Assembly: GCF_023343835.1 (NCBI RefSeq)
Contig: NC_064437.1
Coordinates: forward strand, 23,783,001-23,847,000
Origin: Lagopus muta
Taxonomy: Eukaryota; Chordata; Aves; Galliformes; Phasianidae
DNA: 64,000 bases
Direction of reading: 5' to 3'
Part shown: positions 12,605 to 24,051 of the stretch, piece by piece
Numbering within the stretch: the first letter of the stretch is position 1
How the letters are laid out: every line of letters begins with the position of its first letter
Position numbers and translations under genes: made by a program
The notes under the pieces: generated by a model
What the model saw: only the letters and a program-made list of their open reading frames with translations
Told to the model about the DNA's origin: nothing
The model's database searches: none

Positions 12605-13064
12605 GTGAGTTCGCTTCTTCATTTCATTATTGCTTCTAGCAGAAAACTGTTTTAGCTCAATTTCCTTAAGCATAGAGGGACAAAAGGTGCAGAACAGTAG
12701 GGATAAAAATGTGTAAACTAGGTCAAGGTGAAATCCATTATGTTTATTCATACATCAAATTGTTTTATGCTAGTATATGTTCTAAGGACTCTTACCACAT
12801 ACGCTTTTTAAGAATTCCAAGAAAGCTGCCCAGTGTAACTTAACTTGGGAATTGACATTTTAGTTGCAGATGTGCATCTGAGCCTCCTTAGCTCCAGAGA
12901 CATATTCCATGGTACTACCGTCTGCTCAATGATTGCGGGAGCATTTCAATAAAACAAGAAAATGAAATTGGATGGAAATAATTAAAAAACCCCACTTTCT
13001 TGCCTATCAGGAAAAATATTACATCGATTATTTCTTCCTAACCAAACCGTCTCTTTTCATTTAG

Positions 13065-13250
13065 AAAAATGCAATCAGCCTCTTCTGGAACATGGCATTT
13101 TTTACGGTACAGAAACGTACTTCAAAATACATGAGAAACTACAGCACAAATGTAATCAAGGCTGCCGAGCTCCCAGAGGTGGTACTGAAGATACAGTACA
13201 ATGTCAATCAGGTGGATGGTCTTCCCAAGCAAGCTGTACTAAGAAAGTGG
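13065..13250 (+). CDS. F13B-like exon, sushi domain 2
   Basis: A 186-bp exon after acceptor TTTCATTTAG, ending at donor GTGG|GTAGGA, which keeps the phase 1-1 sushi pattern. The frame is open throughout and reads KCNQPLLEHGIFYG, YFKIHEKLQHKCNQG, TEDTVQCQSGGWSSQASC. The four sushi cysteines and the conserved Trp are present. It aligns with F13B domain 2 (YKIQENMRYGC, then VVQCLSDGWSSQPTC in human). The usual Gly-Tyr after the second cysteine has become Gly-Cys. It lies 460 bp after the domain 1 exon and 405 bp before the decayed domain 3, in the order expected for F13B. Confidence 0.8.
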
Positions 13251-13655
13251 GTAGGATTGTTTCTTTCCTTCTCATTTCATATATGTTCATAAAATTCCGC
13301 TGTCCTTCCTGTACCTGTAAGGTCAAAATGCCTTTGTTAGGCTATTTGAATATTCCTGAAATAAGTCCCCAGCTGCACCTCATGTGATGAAGTTGTCAGA
13401 TGTTTCATGCTGTTGTTTTGTGAATTGGTACAGATAAAACTGTGGAATCGGTACAGGTGAGATAATTTTGTTTCAAATTAACTCATTTCTATTCAAGCTT
13501 TGCACCCAAATGAACACTAGAAAACCTATGTAAACTGTTGCATTTTTAATTGTTCATAGTTTTCAAAGACTGCTTCAGATACAATCACTTTAAAGGGAAA
13601 TGTTAGATAAGTAAGCTTAAAGGAAAAAGGGAAACCAACAATATTATTCATTTAA

Positions 13656-13828
13656 GTCATGCTAAGTGCCTGAGTTACATCATGGCAACTACTTCACAAC
13701 CCAGCGAGAGCTCCGAGTGAATGAAGTGCTGCTGTATAAATGGGATGAGGGATACCACACTGCAGGAGGAAACACTACACAAGAGGCAGTTTGTCTCGTG
13801 TGTAGACGGTCCCTACTCCAAACTGCTT
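13656..13828 (+). pseudogene. Decayed F13B-like sushi domain 3 exon
   Basis: Reading from TGC at 13,660 gives C-stop-VPELHHGNYFTTQ, then a Lys-Trp where the second cysteine should be, then DEGYHTAGGNTTQEAVCL. This matches F13B domain 3 (CLAPELYNGNYSTTQ, GYYTAGGKKTEEVECL in human). A TAA at 13,663-13,665 stands where Leu is expected. A one-base frameshift follows the third cysteine. In the shifted frame the conserved Trp codon has become TAG (13,803-13,805), followed by TPNC. No clean donor is visible at the end and the acceptor is weak. These lesions mean a full-length F13B cannot be read through this exon. An mRNA that skips it could still use the two exons upstream. I found no clear domains 4 to 10 downstream. 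Confidence 0.75.
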
Positions 13829-13926
13829 GAGCACGTAGTGGAAATGAATTCTCTTTGAAATGTGACACAGTCTACAACCGAATAAAAAATTTATAAGTTT
13901 TATAAACTATTGGGATAAAAAAAGGT

Positions 13927-13957
13927 TTTATGTTTTTTTTGTTTTTTTTTTTTTTTC
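13927..13957. repeat. T-rich tract with acceptor-like end
   Basis: A near-pure T tract is followed by TTCCCTAG at about 13,956-13,963. It resembles a strong 3' splice site. The sequence after it begins ATAACCTGCCCC in sushi phase but quickly loses any domain resemblance, so I do not call an exon. Confidence 0.4.
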
Positions 13958-14251
13958 CCTAGAAATAACCTGCCCCTCAAGATTTCTTCTCATTCTGTTG
14001 CTGTCATTGCATTCAAAGTTATGCATTTGTTTTTCTACCAGACCTTTAGCTCTGGCTGAAGCCGGGGGGGAGGGAAGGGTCCCTTTGGCAACAATAAATG
14101 GCAGATGAATGTCATTTATAAGGCTGTGAAGATGAGCACATAAAGTAAATAATAATGCACTGCAGTAGCCTATTGCTTTGCACTGAGTGTGCTGGCAGTG
14201 CTTTTCCTGCATCTGTATAAGGTTTTGCAACAAGAGGCTTCACCAAAGTTG

Positions 14252-14279
14252 AAAAACAAACAAACAAACAAACAAACAA
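14252..14279. repeat. (AAAC)n microsatellite
   Basis: About six tandem CAAA units. Confidence 0.85.
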
Positions 14280-14524
14280 CACACTCTTCTTCTCAATATG
14301 AACATCTGAAATACACTGTCTACCTCTCTCTCATTCCCACAGTCCAGACAACTAAATGGAACCCCTCCTCAGCATGGAGCACCTGTTCTTCCCCCAGGAC
14401 ACTTCTCTGCCTTATATGACCTGTGGTCCTCTGACACAGAGACCAAGTGAGAGCACCGCTGTCAAATCCGTATATTGAATGGCATTAAAGCTCAATTTCT
14501 TTCCTTTTTTTTCCCTTCTTTTCC

Positions 14525-14549
14525 TTTTTTTTTTTTTTTTTTTTTTTTT
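14525..14549. repeat. Poly-T tract
   Basis: A run of 25 T within a T/C-rich stretch, in the gap between the F13B-like and factor H-like pieces. It could be the reversed tail of an old retro-insertion, but no parent sequence is evident. Confidence 0.8.
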
Positions 14550-15378
14550 AGTAGTCTAAACAGAAGCTTTAATAGTTTCTTGCTATTCTCAATGGATTTA
14601 TCTTGCACAGTGGTACTTGCACCCTACACCAGAGCCCTACTGTTCTAGTGGACCTTCAGCATTGATTCATCCCAGTCTTCAGCTGAAAGATTCCTTTTTC
14701 TCCAAGTTCCTGCGACAAAAGATCTGTGTGTGCAAAGGCAGTCAGCAGGCCTTTGTTCTCTTGAGATCTTATTCCAAGAAATTATGTCCAATTATTTGGT
14801 AATGGAGTGACTAAAGCAAGGCTTTAGCTGTCCTGTAATTTCCCTTATCAGCAAAAGCAACAACAGGAAAATCAGGTACTACTTGTTATTTTCTTGGAAT
14901 TCAACTCATGTTTATATCCCACGTGAATACCGAGACAGACAGACTCCATGAACAGTACACAAATGCAGTGTATTGCTTTGGTTCATTTTCATGAGCTTGG
15001 CTGAATTAATTAGGTGAAGTTAAAGAAAAATCTCTGTGTTGAAGGCATTTCAAGGTCAAAGAATCATCCCTTGCTGCGTGTGCTGCACACACTGCCTTTC
15101 AAAAAATTCTTAGGAAAGTGAACTTCAAGAAAAATGTGCGTATCTTCTACAAAGCTCTGTCAAGTAGGGCAGTAAACCCCTCCCCAACAAGCAATACACC
15201 AATGCCACATAAGCACGTTAGCTGTTCCTATCCATCAGCTGCAATACGGCACCACTGGATCAATTACCAAAAAAATAAAGCACGAGAGTCTCAGATCCAT
15301 CAAGACAGCAACGCAAGCTCACCAAAAAATGAAAAGGATGGCTCATTCCAGGATCTGGACAAAAGTAAGCACACTCAC

Positions 15379-15555
15379 CTTTATGGATACATCTTGGAGT
15401 AGGTGACCAGCCACTCTTTGTGCACATAATTTCACCATCCTCATTGTCAGTACGATAACTTGTATTGCAGAAATATTTAGCTCTTTCACCTTTGTAATAG
15501 CTTTTCCAATTATTTTGGGTAATACCATCTTCCAGATACCTGACATCACATATTT
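15379..15555 (-). CDS. Factor H-like sushi exon (single, minus strand)
   Basis: A 177-bp minus-strand exon between acceptor TTCTTCTTTAG and donor AAAG|GTGAGT, phase 1-1. It encodes one complete sushi domain. The pieces are CDVRYLEDGITQNN, YYKGERAKYFCNTSY, EIMCTKSGWSPTPRCI, with all four cysteines and the Trp. From memory it is closest to complement factor H domain 7 (YLENGYNQNYG, then CMENGWSPTPRCI in human) and its relatives in the factor H-related proteins. Factor H limits the alternative complement pathway in plasma and on host surfaces. The exon is on the strand opposite the F13B-like exons 2 kb away. In mammals the factor H-related genes and F13B also point at each other. I found no other factor H exons around it, so it is a lone relic or part of a gene with widely spaced exons. 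Confidence 0.75.
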
Positions 15556-16311
15556 CTAAAGAAGAAAAGTAAGTACATTTAACCACAGTAATAAAAACAG
15601 CCAAAACTGTACTAAAATAATTCTTAGGAAGAGAGTTACCAAAAAAGCCTCCTACTATCTTTGTGTCTATCCCCAAAAGACACCAGTGTTCAAACCTGAA
15701 TCACAGCCTTCCACTGCCTTGTAATCACTGTATCCCCAAAACAGGAGTTTCACAAAGCACTAAGAACTGGCCTAGTAATCTAAAGTCCTTACTGTAGTTA
15801 ATAAGTAAGGCTGGCTGATTTCACTGCCTCGAGCGTCATGTATAAGAACTCTGGTATGCTCTGCTAAGTCTCTCAAATTTTGATGTGTGTGCTGAGACAC
15901 ATAAGGCATTGGATCCCAGGCAATTTTATATCTCTATGCAAGTGCATCAGCCACTCAAGCCAGCTCTGGAGAACTTATCAACAGCTAAGCATGCTGTCCC
16001 TACAGCATCCTGTATCCCAAAACCTAGAAACATGGAAGGAATGTTGTGGTTGTGTTATTGAAGTAACTGATTGTCTACACTGAGCACAACTCTGCTCATT
16101 CCCTGCATTGATCTCCTGTCCACTGAGGACAGCAGGAGAAAAATTGACCTTCAGTTGATCCTTCAGGTACTATATAGATAGGTAGAAACTGCACTGTGAC
16201 CAAAGATCTGGGTTATGAGAGAAGTCCTCAGCTCTCTGGTTTAAATTTGTTTCCCATAGTTGAATGATTAATTCAGTGCATCTGGATCTCTTATTGCAGA
16301 CATTCTTCCTC

Positions 16312-16408
16312 TCAAGTTCAGGTTGAATATTAGAAAAAAACTTCTCAGAAAGGGTGATGGTGCATTAGAACAGGCAGACCAGAGAGGTGGTGTGTGATTC
16401 TATGATTT
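16312..16408 (+). mobile_element. CR1 LINE 3' fragment
   Basis: It contains the GGTTGAATATTAGAAAAAA and TTCTCAGAAAGGGTG motifs of CR1 3' ends and finishes in GTGTGATTCTATGATT, the CR1 terminal repeat. Short and degraded. Confidence 0.65.
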
Positions 16409-18654
16409 CCCATTGCCTCAAATTTGACTCATTTCTAATAAATGGATCAAATGTCTTTTTTTTTTTTTTTCAGAAGACATCTCTGCAAAAGGACAAAACA
16501 CAGGCAAGCATAAAGAAGTTTGTTTGCAAGCCCAAATCCAGCTCTGTGCTCTCCATCTTTTCCTCACTGAAAGTGCATCCATCAATTCCTGGCCTCCGCT
16601 TCAAATAAAATAGAATGGAGAATGCCAGCAAAATGGTTGAGCAACCAACCAACTAACCAGACCAAAAAAAGAAATAATTAATTTTTCCACTGTCTGACAA
16701 ATTGGTTTGGGTTTCAAGGGGACAGTTATGGAGTCATGATTAAGTGGACTTAATGCACATAACCTGCCAAGATGGCTTTTTGGATTCCCCCCCGAAGAGA
16801 TGTGGCTCTTCCTTTTGAACCCAGAAGGACATAATCTGGAGGAGGACGACTTCTGCAAATGAAGACATTTGTTAGAAAAAGACACTTGGGACCAAAGAGA
16901 GGATGGCAGTGCCTGCCTAGCATGAGGACAGCAGAGAGAGGGCAGCAGGAGTGTAGGAGGAGTCAATCATTACCCAGTGACACAGCTGCCAAGCATCAGG
17001 AACAAAAAGGTCAAGGACCTCTTGACTCGTCATTTCCCCAGTGCCACTGTCCTAAAAATGAAGATCTTGAATATCTTCTTCCATTTTTCCTCTCTAGAAA
17101 GGGAAAACAAAGATATGGGAAGGCAGAGGAAGAGAGAGATGATAAGATGCGCAGAAGTCTGTAAAAACATAACAAAAATCTAAACTTTTCTAATGGCACC
17201 AAAGGTAGCTCTGCCCAGCATCTGCAGGCTCCTATTTGATTTTCTAACAGGCGTTACAGGAAAGAAGCAGCAGAGAGGAGCTCTCAACCTCCAGAAGAGC
17301 AACAGCAGATGGGAAAAAAAGTGATCTCACAGAAACCTACGTTTCCAGCTCAACTAACAGTGTGCAGCTTAGGCTGGAAGAGGACTTGAGCAGGCACTGT
17401 GCTGCAGCTGAGGTGTAAAAGCTGAAGGATGAACATCAACAGATGGGCAGGTCTGAAAGGATGCTCTATGCCCATTGGGGAGCTGCTGGGAAGCACAAAA
17501 CCCATTGAAACCACAAAGCTATGGATGGGTTCCTAGTGCTGCTGGCAGCAAGAGAGGAGCAAAGCTTCCAGAGGCACTGTGGCTGCCTTGCAGGGCCCCT
17601 CTCGTCCCTCAGCCCTCACTCTTTGAAGCACAGCCCCATTGTTTGCCTGTCTTTGAAGTGCCAAATGGGAAACATCCCAGCAGTCCTGCGTGTGGGGACA
17701 ATAAATCGGCAGCTGGCATTGCATTGAGGCGGGAGGCAATGGGCAGCACCCACCTCCCATTTGCACTAATTGCATCCCTCTTGTTTTTGGAGGAATGGTT
17801 AATGACACATTTTTCATTTCCTTCTCCGCATCCCTCCTCTTCATTATTGTTTGTGAGCAAAATCCTTCCGGCTGCAAGACCTTGTCTTGCTCTATCCATT
17901 AGCTGAAATCCAAGGCATCTCTTCTTAACTTTCCCCTCTCAGTCCTGGGACAGCTCCTGTTCAGAAGACCCTAGGACCTTTTCTCTTCTGCAAGTGCAAC
18001 CCAAAGCACTCCAGACAGGGCCAAAGCCCCTCAGAAGTCCATGAAATCTTCTCCAGGTATAGCTGCATCAGTTTCAAATACAGTCCTCCATGGTAAAATC
18101 TCTCCTCTAACCCCCACACCACCACCCAGCATTGGAGCTGGATGCCCTGCAGACCACCTCCTTGTCTTCACCAGTAACTACCCATTAGCAGATTCTCTGT
18201 TCTTCTTAACTTTATCTCCTGCCCACATGTTATTTTCCAGGGGATGTAGGCAGGATCCTCAGAGCACTGAGGAATGGCTGAGACCCTCAGGTGAAACCTT
18301 ATCCACTCCATCGTCTCTCACACCCAACTCTCATCACCACTGAAGCTGTCAGAGGCTGCCCAGCTCAGAGCTGCAGGATGAATGTCCAAAGGTACTTGGC
18401 TCTTCATACGAGATTGTTCTTTTCTTGAGCAACCACCTGGCAAAAATGGGTTCCAATGTTTACCTGGCTTCTGTGTTAAATTCTTACACAACTTGGGAGG
18501 AGGAGCGGAGGACTCAGGGACGTGCCTTTGTTACTGCATGAGTAAAACCCTGCTTCTGTCAGTGACACAAAGGGGACTGCTGCCGCCTTTATAACAGCTG
18601 CTAAGGCCAGAGGCAACATGGTTATGGGCAACCCATTTGGTTTGTTCCATGTAT

Positions 18655-18822
18655 GGGAAGAGAAGTGGTAGCTGCCCCATCCCTGGAGGTGTCAAGGCCA
18701 GAGCCCCATCACTCAATGGGGCTCCAGACAGTCTGATTTGGTGGGGGGCGTCCAGCCCATGGCAGGTGGTTGGAACTGGGTGATCTTTGATGCCCCTTCC
18801 AACCCAAGCCATTCTATGATTC
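18655..18822 (+). mobile_element. CR1 LINE 3' fragment
   Basis: The CR1 3' end in + orientation, with CATCCCTGGAGGTGTCAAGG, a diverged copy of the GGTTGGAACT block, CCCTTCCAACCCAAGCCATT and the terminal TTCTATGATT. Confidence 0.85.
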
Positions 18823-20384
18823 ATCCTAAACTCCAGCTTCACTTTTTGCGGACTACTGTGGCCAAGGAGGAACAAACCCAGTCCTCATGCACAGAACCAG
18901 ACACCACAGGTCAAATCTCAGCAAAAAACACTTTGTCACCAAGCCAGCCTGAAACAGCTTTTGTGGATTTAACCACTGCATAATTCCTGCTAATTAACCA
19001 TATCCCTTTTGTCCTCAGGAGAGACATACCTGTACAGAAGGCATCTGGTTCAGCCACTCTGGAGCAGGATGGCAGCAACTAACTCCTATACCTTATCCTC
19101 ACCCCACCTGCCCCAGCAAAGATAAGTAGAGCCAACAGGATGAGGTGGTGCCAACAGGAGAGGGGCTCTTGCAAGCTGGACACTTCCAGCTGCTTTCCCC
19201 AAAGCAAAGCAGGACGTTTGCTCATACCCTCAATGCTTGGCTGTCCCAGGGCATTGCACAAGACCCCTTTTCTCTTTGTGGATCGCAGCTGCTCCCCAGC
19301 AGCAAGGAATCAAATTGCCTCATTATGGTTTTAGGATTGCTAATTGCCAGTTACAAGAAACCCAGCCATAGAAGACAATGTCTCTCTCTACTCCCTGAAA
19401 GACAACACCGGCCCTGGGGATGATCTCTGGGTGCAGCAGCCCATACACACAGCACTGAGTGGGTGATTTTTCCTGGCTTCTCCTCCTTGTGCATAGATTT
19501 GTGATGACATGGTAATTCAAGAGGCACCAGCCTCAGTGAGAGCTGAAGAAGCCCAACTTGCACCCTGGTTTTTACATCCATTCTCACATAGCAGCCGGCT
19601 CTGCTCTTTTGGGATGCTGAACCACTGCTGTTCCACAGGGCCAGCCTGGAGGAGCTGCCTCAGCCCAAACTTCTGGCCTGGTTTTGTTTGCCCTGCAGTT
19701 TGCTTTCTTCACACTGTATTTGATTACCTGCCATATACCTGTGGGAGATTTCACCTTTTATAACTTCCTCATATCACGTATTCAGGATTAACACAGCTAC
19801 TGCTAGAACACCCTTACGCTTGTGTTCTTCATCCTGTTTACTTTACAGGCAACCCATATATGTTTCCCATGCTCCGCTCCTGGGCAGTGCTGGAGATCAG
19901 ACTGGTTTAGAAGTGAAACCACCCAACTCCTCATTGTGCGCAATGAATGGCTTTGAGCAGCAGAATAAGTCACACAGCCCCTTCTTCTTTAAGACCCACA
20001 CTCCTCTGTGTGCCAATCGCATGCCTTAAGCACTCCCTGTGCACAGGTCAATGGGCAATCCCAGAGAGCCCACCCTGAGCTGCAGATAGCTCAGACTGAT
20101 CTCCCTTTGTGCTGTAGTGATATTACTAAATCATATTTTTATTGCTGTCATATTGGTAAAAAAAATATGCACTTCAGTACAACCATTAACCACAATTACC
20201 ACTCATTTGCACAGAATCTGAAACTAGATGTGCATTTGCTCTTCTGCTATCAACCAATAAATCTCAAGTGCACGTGGACCAGACAGCAAGGCAAGCAATC
20301 ACTTCGCCTGTAGCTACTTTTAGTTGTCCCAGCAAAGAGCTTTGCAAACAGCATTTTCTCCATTTTTGTTGACTAGTGGGTGCC

Positions 20385-20522
20385 CCGTCACGGCAGACAG
20401 CCAAGGTCAGCCTGGATGGGGCTCTGAGCACCCAATGGAGCTGTAGGTATCCCTGTTCACTGCAGGGAAGTTGGACCAGATGACTTTTAAGGGCTCCTTC
20501 CAACTCAAACAGTTCTATGATC
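20385..20522 (+). mobile_element. CR1 LINE 3' fragment
   Basis: The CR1 3' end in + orientation, with AGCCTGGATGGGGCTCTGAG, GTTGGACCAGATGACTTTTA, CTCCTTCCAACTCAAACAGT and TTCTATGATC at the end. Confidence 0.85.
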
Positions 20523-20984
20523 CTGGAGCCCACAGCTTGTCCTTGGGCTCTGACCATTTGTAATCTCCTAGCCATGTAAATCCTTTATGGGGCATTGGCC
20601 CTGGTGTCTGCTCAGAGCTCCCCTGTGCAGTTTGCCTGTCCTCCACGACAATGGGCATTTGGATTAAAATATCTGTTAACTTACTGATTTTTTTACTCTC
20701 CCGTGGGCTCTGGAGTCCAAGTAGTGCAGAATTGTTTTGCAGCTTCATGCAGCTCTTTATGGGTCTGTGAGCATTCAGGCTTGGCAGGATCCAGTACGGT
20801 GCCAGCTAGCCTAAATTCAGCAGTCCTCCAGCCTTGAGGCTTGAGGAAGAGGCTCTTGGAAGCATCCTACCTGCACAGAGAAAAAAAAACAAAAAACAAA
20901 AAACCTACACCCTAAGGCCATAAGAAAGGCATTAAACTGAACACACCTTACACAAAATTCAGCACGGGCAGAGCTCAGAAAAGG

Positions 20985-21420
20985 GATGCTGAACAGCTCT
21001 GAGCTCCTGAGCGCGAAGATACAGGCCCAGGTGGGGCTGCTTGGGGGAACCGAGGTCTATAAAGCCCCAACATCCACCCATGCCGATAGGCGCGTTTGTT
21101 CCTTAGGCTTAGGTTTGTTCCTTAGGGACCGGCATCCCCCACCCGCATCCACCGCTCCGCCCCAACGCCGGCAGCGGTCCGCGGACGCTTAGCGCCCCCT
21201 AACGGTACGGGGTGAGCCGCACAGCGCAGCGGGGCGGGGGCGGGCTGAGCTCGCGGAGATGTTTCTGCCGTGATTCAAGTTCATTAGTTCCGATGATGCC
21301 TCCGAAGGGAAACGTTCCTCCTTTCGATTCCAGCCGACTTGGGCCCGAGCCTGTTTTTCATAAGGGCCGGTAAATGCAAACAGATAGGGCTCTTCCATTG
21401 GAAACAGGCGGCGTGAGACA
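20985..21420. promoter_or_regulatory. Small CpG island
   Basis: A GC- and CpG-rich block in otherwise ordinary DNA. It includes GGGGCGGGGGCGGG near 21,231-21,244, a tandem Sp1/KLF-type GC box, and a CTCF-like site at 21,190-21,205. No recognisable exon is attached. It could be an orphan promoter or an insulator/enhancer element in the gap between PRRX1 and the sushi-gene relics. Confidence 0.5.
21190..21205 (-). promoter_or_regulatory. Near-consensus CTCF site
   Basis: The + strand reads TAGCGCCCCCTAACGG. The reverse complement of the vertebrate CTCF core is TAGCGCCCCCTNGTGG-like, so nearly every informative base matches and only the outer bases differ. Its placement in a CpG island between PRRX1 and unrelated genes suits a domain boundary. 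The binding itself is inference. Confidence 0.55.
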
Positions 21421-21715
21421 TAATTAAAGAAGTATGCACTGGCGTTTCAAAGAACCGTTTTCAATTACTGCTATTTCGAGAGTATGAAGGGGAAATATTT
21501 TGAACAAGACCGCTTCAGAAACAGATGATGTTTGTCGTTAGTTTTGAAATAATATTTGATTATGGGATCGAGGTTTTCATTTGCCAGATCTCCCTTACAT
21601 GGGCACAATGGGGCTGATGCACTACGGTGTGGGAGCAGGAGTGCAGGTCCTAGGGAGAGGGCTTCTTTTCCCATAGGAAATGTCCTCCTTCTCCCATCGC
21701 CCATTTTTCAGTTAT

Positions 21716-21990
21716 AGGATCATTCAGATTGAAAAAGAGCACTAAAAAGAGCACTAGGATTACCAAGGCCAACCCCAATCCCCGCAACATCATGCCCACT
21801 GACCACATCCCTCAGTGCCACATCTCCACTGTTCTTGAACACCTCCACAGATGGTGACCCCACTGCATTCCATACTGACACCCATAGGTTCAGCACCACA
21901 TTACCCAGCAGCTTGAGGTCAATGAACCTCTCCAAGCTTCCTTTGGCCACATGCAAAGTGGGCACATCCACGTTCCCTTTCATCTTCTGG
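21716..21990 (-). mobile_element. CR1 LINE 3' fragment
   Basis: A reverse-oriented CR1 end with GATTACCAAGGCCAACCCC, CCACATCCCTCAGTGCCACA and TTCTTGAACACCTCCACAGA. Together these are the 3' part of ORF2 and the tail in antisense. The terminal repeat has decayed. Confidence 0.85.
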
Positions 21991-24051
21991 ATTCTTCCAG
22001 CACTTCAGTCACTGGGGCTCCTGGGAGACCCCAAAGCCTTCATGAAGCCAGCAGCATGGGAATTGCCTGGCCATGGAGGAGGGCTCTCCACTGACATCTG
22101 CCCAGCGAGCTTGTGAGGCTAGAGCAGCAGAAATGCTGGTCCTCGATGGACCATGAGAAATCATTTCCTTGTGCTATTTACAGCAGCCAAGGACATTTTT
22201 TCCTTCTGGAAACACCGCAAGGAGGATGTTTCTCATGGCTACCGAGAAAGGGGAGGGTCTGCTCTGGGGAATAGTGTGAGCTGGGGCAGCAGCACAGCAC
22301 ATCAAAGTGAGCCCAGGAGGCCAAACCCAGTATTTTGCTGCTCCTGTGTCAGAGTGCAGCATTGCTGGCGTCAGCACAGGCTCTCGTATGTAGGATGAGC
22401 ATCAGCAGGCTGCAGGGACATTCAGCAAGTGGAGGCATCAACAGACAGCTCCTGTCCATGTTCCTGGGCCCACAGCTATTCCCAAATCCATGGCTGCTGG
22501 ACCTGAGGTGCACATGATGGCTTCCCTGTCTCACCGAGGGTCAGATGATTCCTGCAGATTCTGTGCTCACCTGGTGGAGCTGGACATGGGTGGCAATGCC
22601 TCCTTTTCCATGCATGGATTTTACAGGGGCTGTAAGTGGTGGGTAAGTCAACATTTTCTCACTGAGTCACCACTGCCATTCCCAGTGCAGTTTCCCACTC
22701 CTGCTGCCCACTTCGAGGCATGCAGGGGCCCAGGCCCTTTCTCCCCATCTCCACTCCCATCCCCTTTCCCAGCTCCATCACTATTACCACCCCCAATCCC
22801 ATCCCACCACTCCCCTTCAGCCTTTGGTGACAGAGAGCTATGGCTCCACCACTGGCCTATGGCCTCCCAGGTCCAGGTATGAGCAGAACACTGTGATGCT
22901 CCAGCAAATCCTCCCTTTCCACACCCACCTCCCTCCCTTCTTACACCACAGCCCCTCAGAAAGGGACCATCCACCTGCATCACCATCAGACACCATCCTT
23001 TGGCATGGTCCCAAGCTAATCCTGGTGCTTTCCAACCACTTGTAAGACCATGACAACACCACCAGCCCTGATTTCTGCTTGCCTCCTGCCTCCATGAGCC
23101 TGCAGAAAGCATCCCGCAGAGAGCAGCCACTGTGTCAAAGAGCAGAAGGGTTTCAGCTTTGGCCAAGCTCTGGCAGGTTCCCAAAGCTGGGAAGGAGAAA
23201 AGAGTTATGAAAACACTCATCAGAAGGCAGTGAGAAATTAGATGTAGGTCACTTGAACTCCAGCCCCGAGAAAAGGGGTCAAGCCCACGGAGTAAAGCAC
23301 AGCTGGATGGGAAGAAGCCAGCAGAGTTTTGGAGGAGAAATGGCTTGATCTGTTAATTTGCTGACATTCCCCAGGCTGGGCTTTTCCTCCCCTCGGGGAT
23401 GCAGGTCCGGCCTCACGTGCACACAACGGGATGTGGATAATGCCTCAGGGATGGGGTCTGGCCCAGGTGACTGGGACCATACATCTGCTGCGAGAAAGCC
23501 ATAGTGCAGTGTGATTCTCCTTTTAACACACATTTTGGGGATTGTGTGATGCTTTTCTTACCATTTGAAGACATTTAAAAGAGCACAGGGTCTTGCTTTC
23601 ACATCCTCTAAATCTGAGTGAACAAGCCTGAAATTTGTATTAACGCTGACATCAAAAAACATGACTTGCAAAATTAACTTAGTGCAGTTCTACCAGTGAA
23701 GTTCTTTCCTTCTCACTTGTACACATTTACCAGTAATTATTGCAAACACCAGTTCCAGCACCTCCACTGCTGCCCCTTGCCTAACATCAGGCAGCTCTTC
23801 GCAGATGCCAAACCTCCAATTTCAAAAGCAATTTGTACTTGAGAACAATTATCTCCCAAGAACAACAACCTTTGCTTTGGGCACTTTGTATATTGCAATT
23901 TTTAAAGTGCTGCTACTCAGCAGTCTGAAAATTTAGTGGAGAGCTGGAGAACATAACTTCATCCGATTTCTGTCTGTAAGGAAGAGCTGAAACCAGGCAT
24001 AAGGGTTGCAGTGAGGCTAGAGATCCGAGCTGGGGAGGAGCTACCGAGATA

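Larger units (their letters stand above)
15556..20980. other. Intergenic DNA with CR1 fragments
   Basis: No gene that I can support. It holds the CR1 fragments listed separately. Open frames here, such as 17,475-17,906 on the + strand, have no family resemblance and show no splice context. Confidence 0.4.

Noticed and set aside
13964-14130. Exon after the strong TTCCCTAG acceptor
   Set aside because: The first codons (ITCPSRF) start like a sushi unit but the rest shows no domain pattern.
14617-14802. Possible F13B-like domain 4 (begins near a CSS motif)
   Set aside because: Only the CSS resembles domain 4. The later cysteines and Trp do not fit and the frame is short.
17475-17906. 143-codon + strand frame
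   Set aside because: Three overlapping frames on both strands are open here, the sequence resembles nothing known and no promoter or splice sites support it.
22490-23220. Long open frames on both strands, up to 190 codons on the minus strand
   Set aside because: They follow the C/T-rich (G/A-rich on the other strand) low-complexity DNA, which lacks stop codons. The Gly/Ser/Trp-rich peptide is a by-product.
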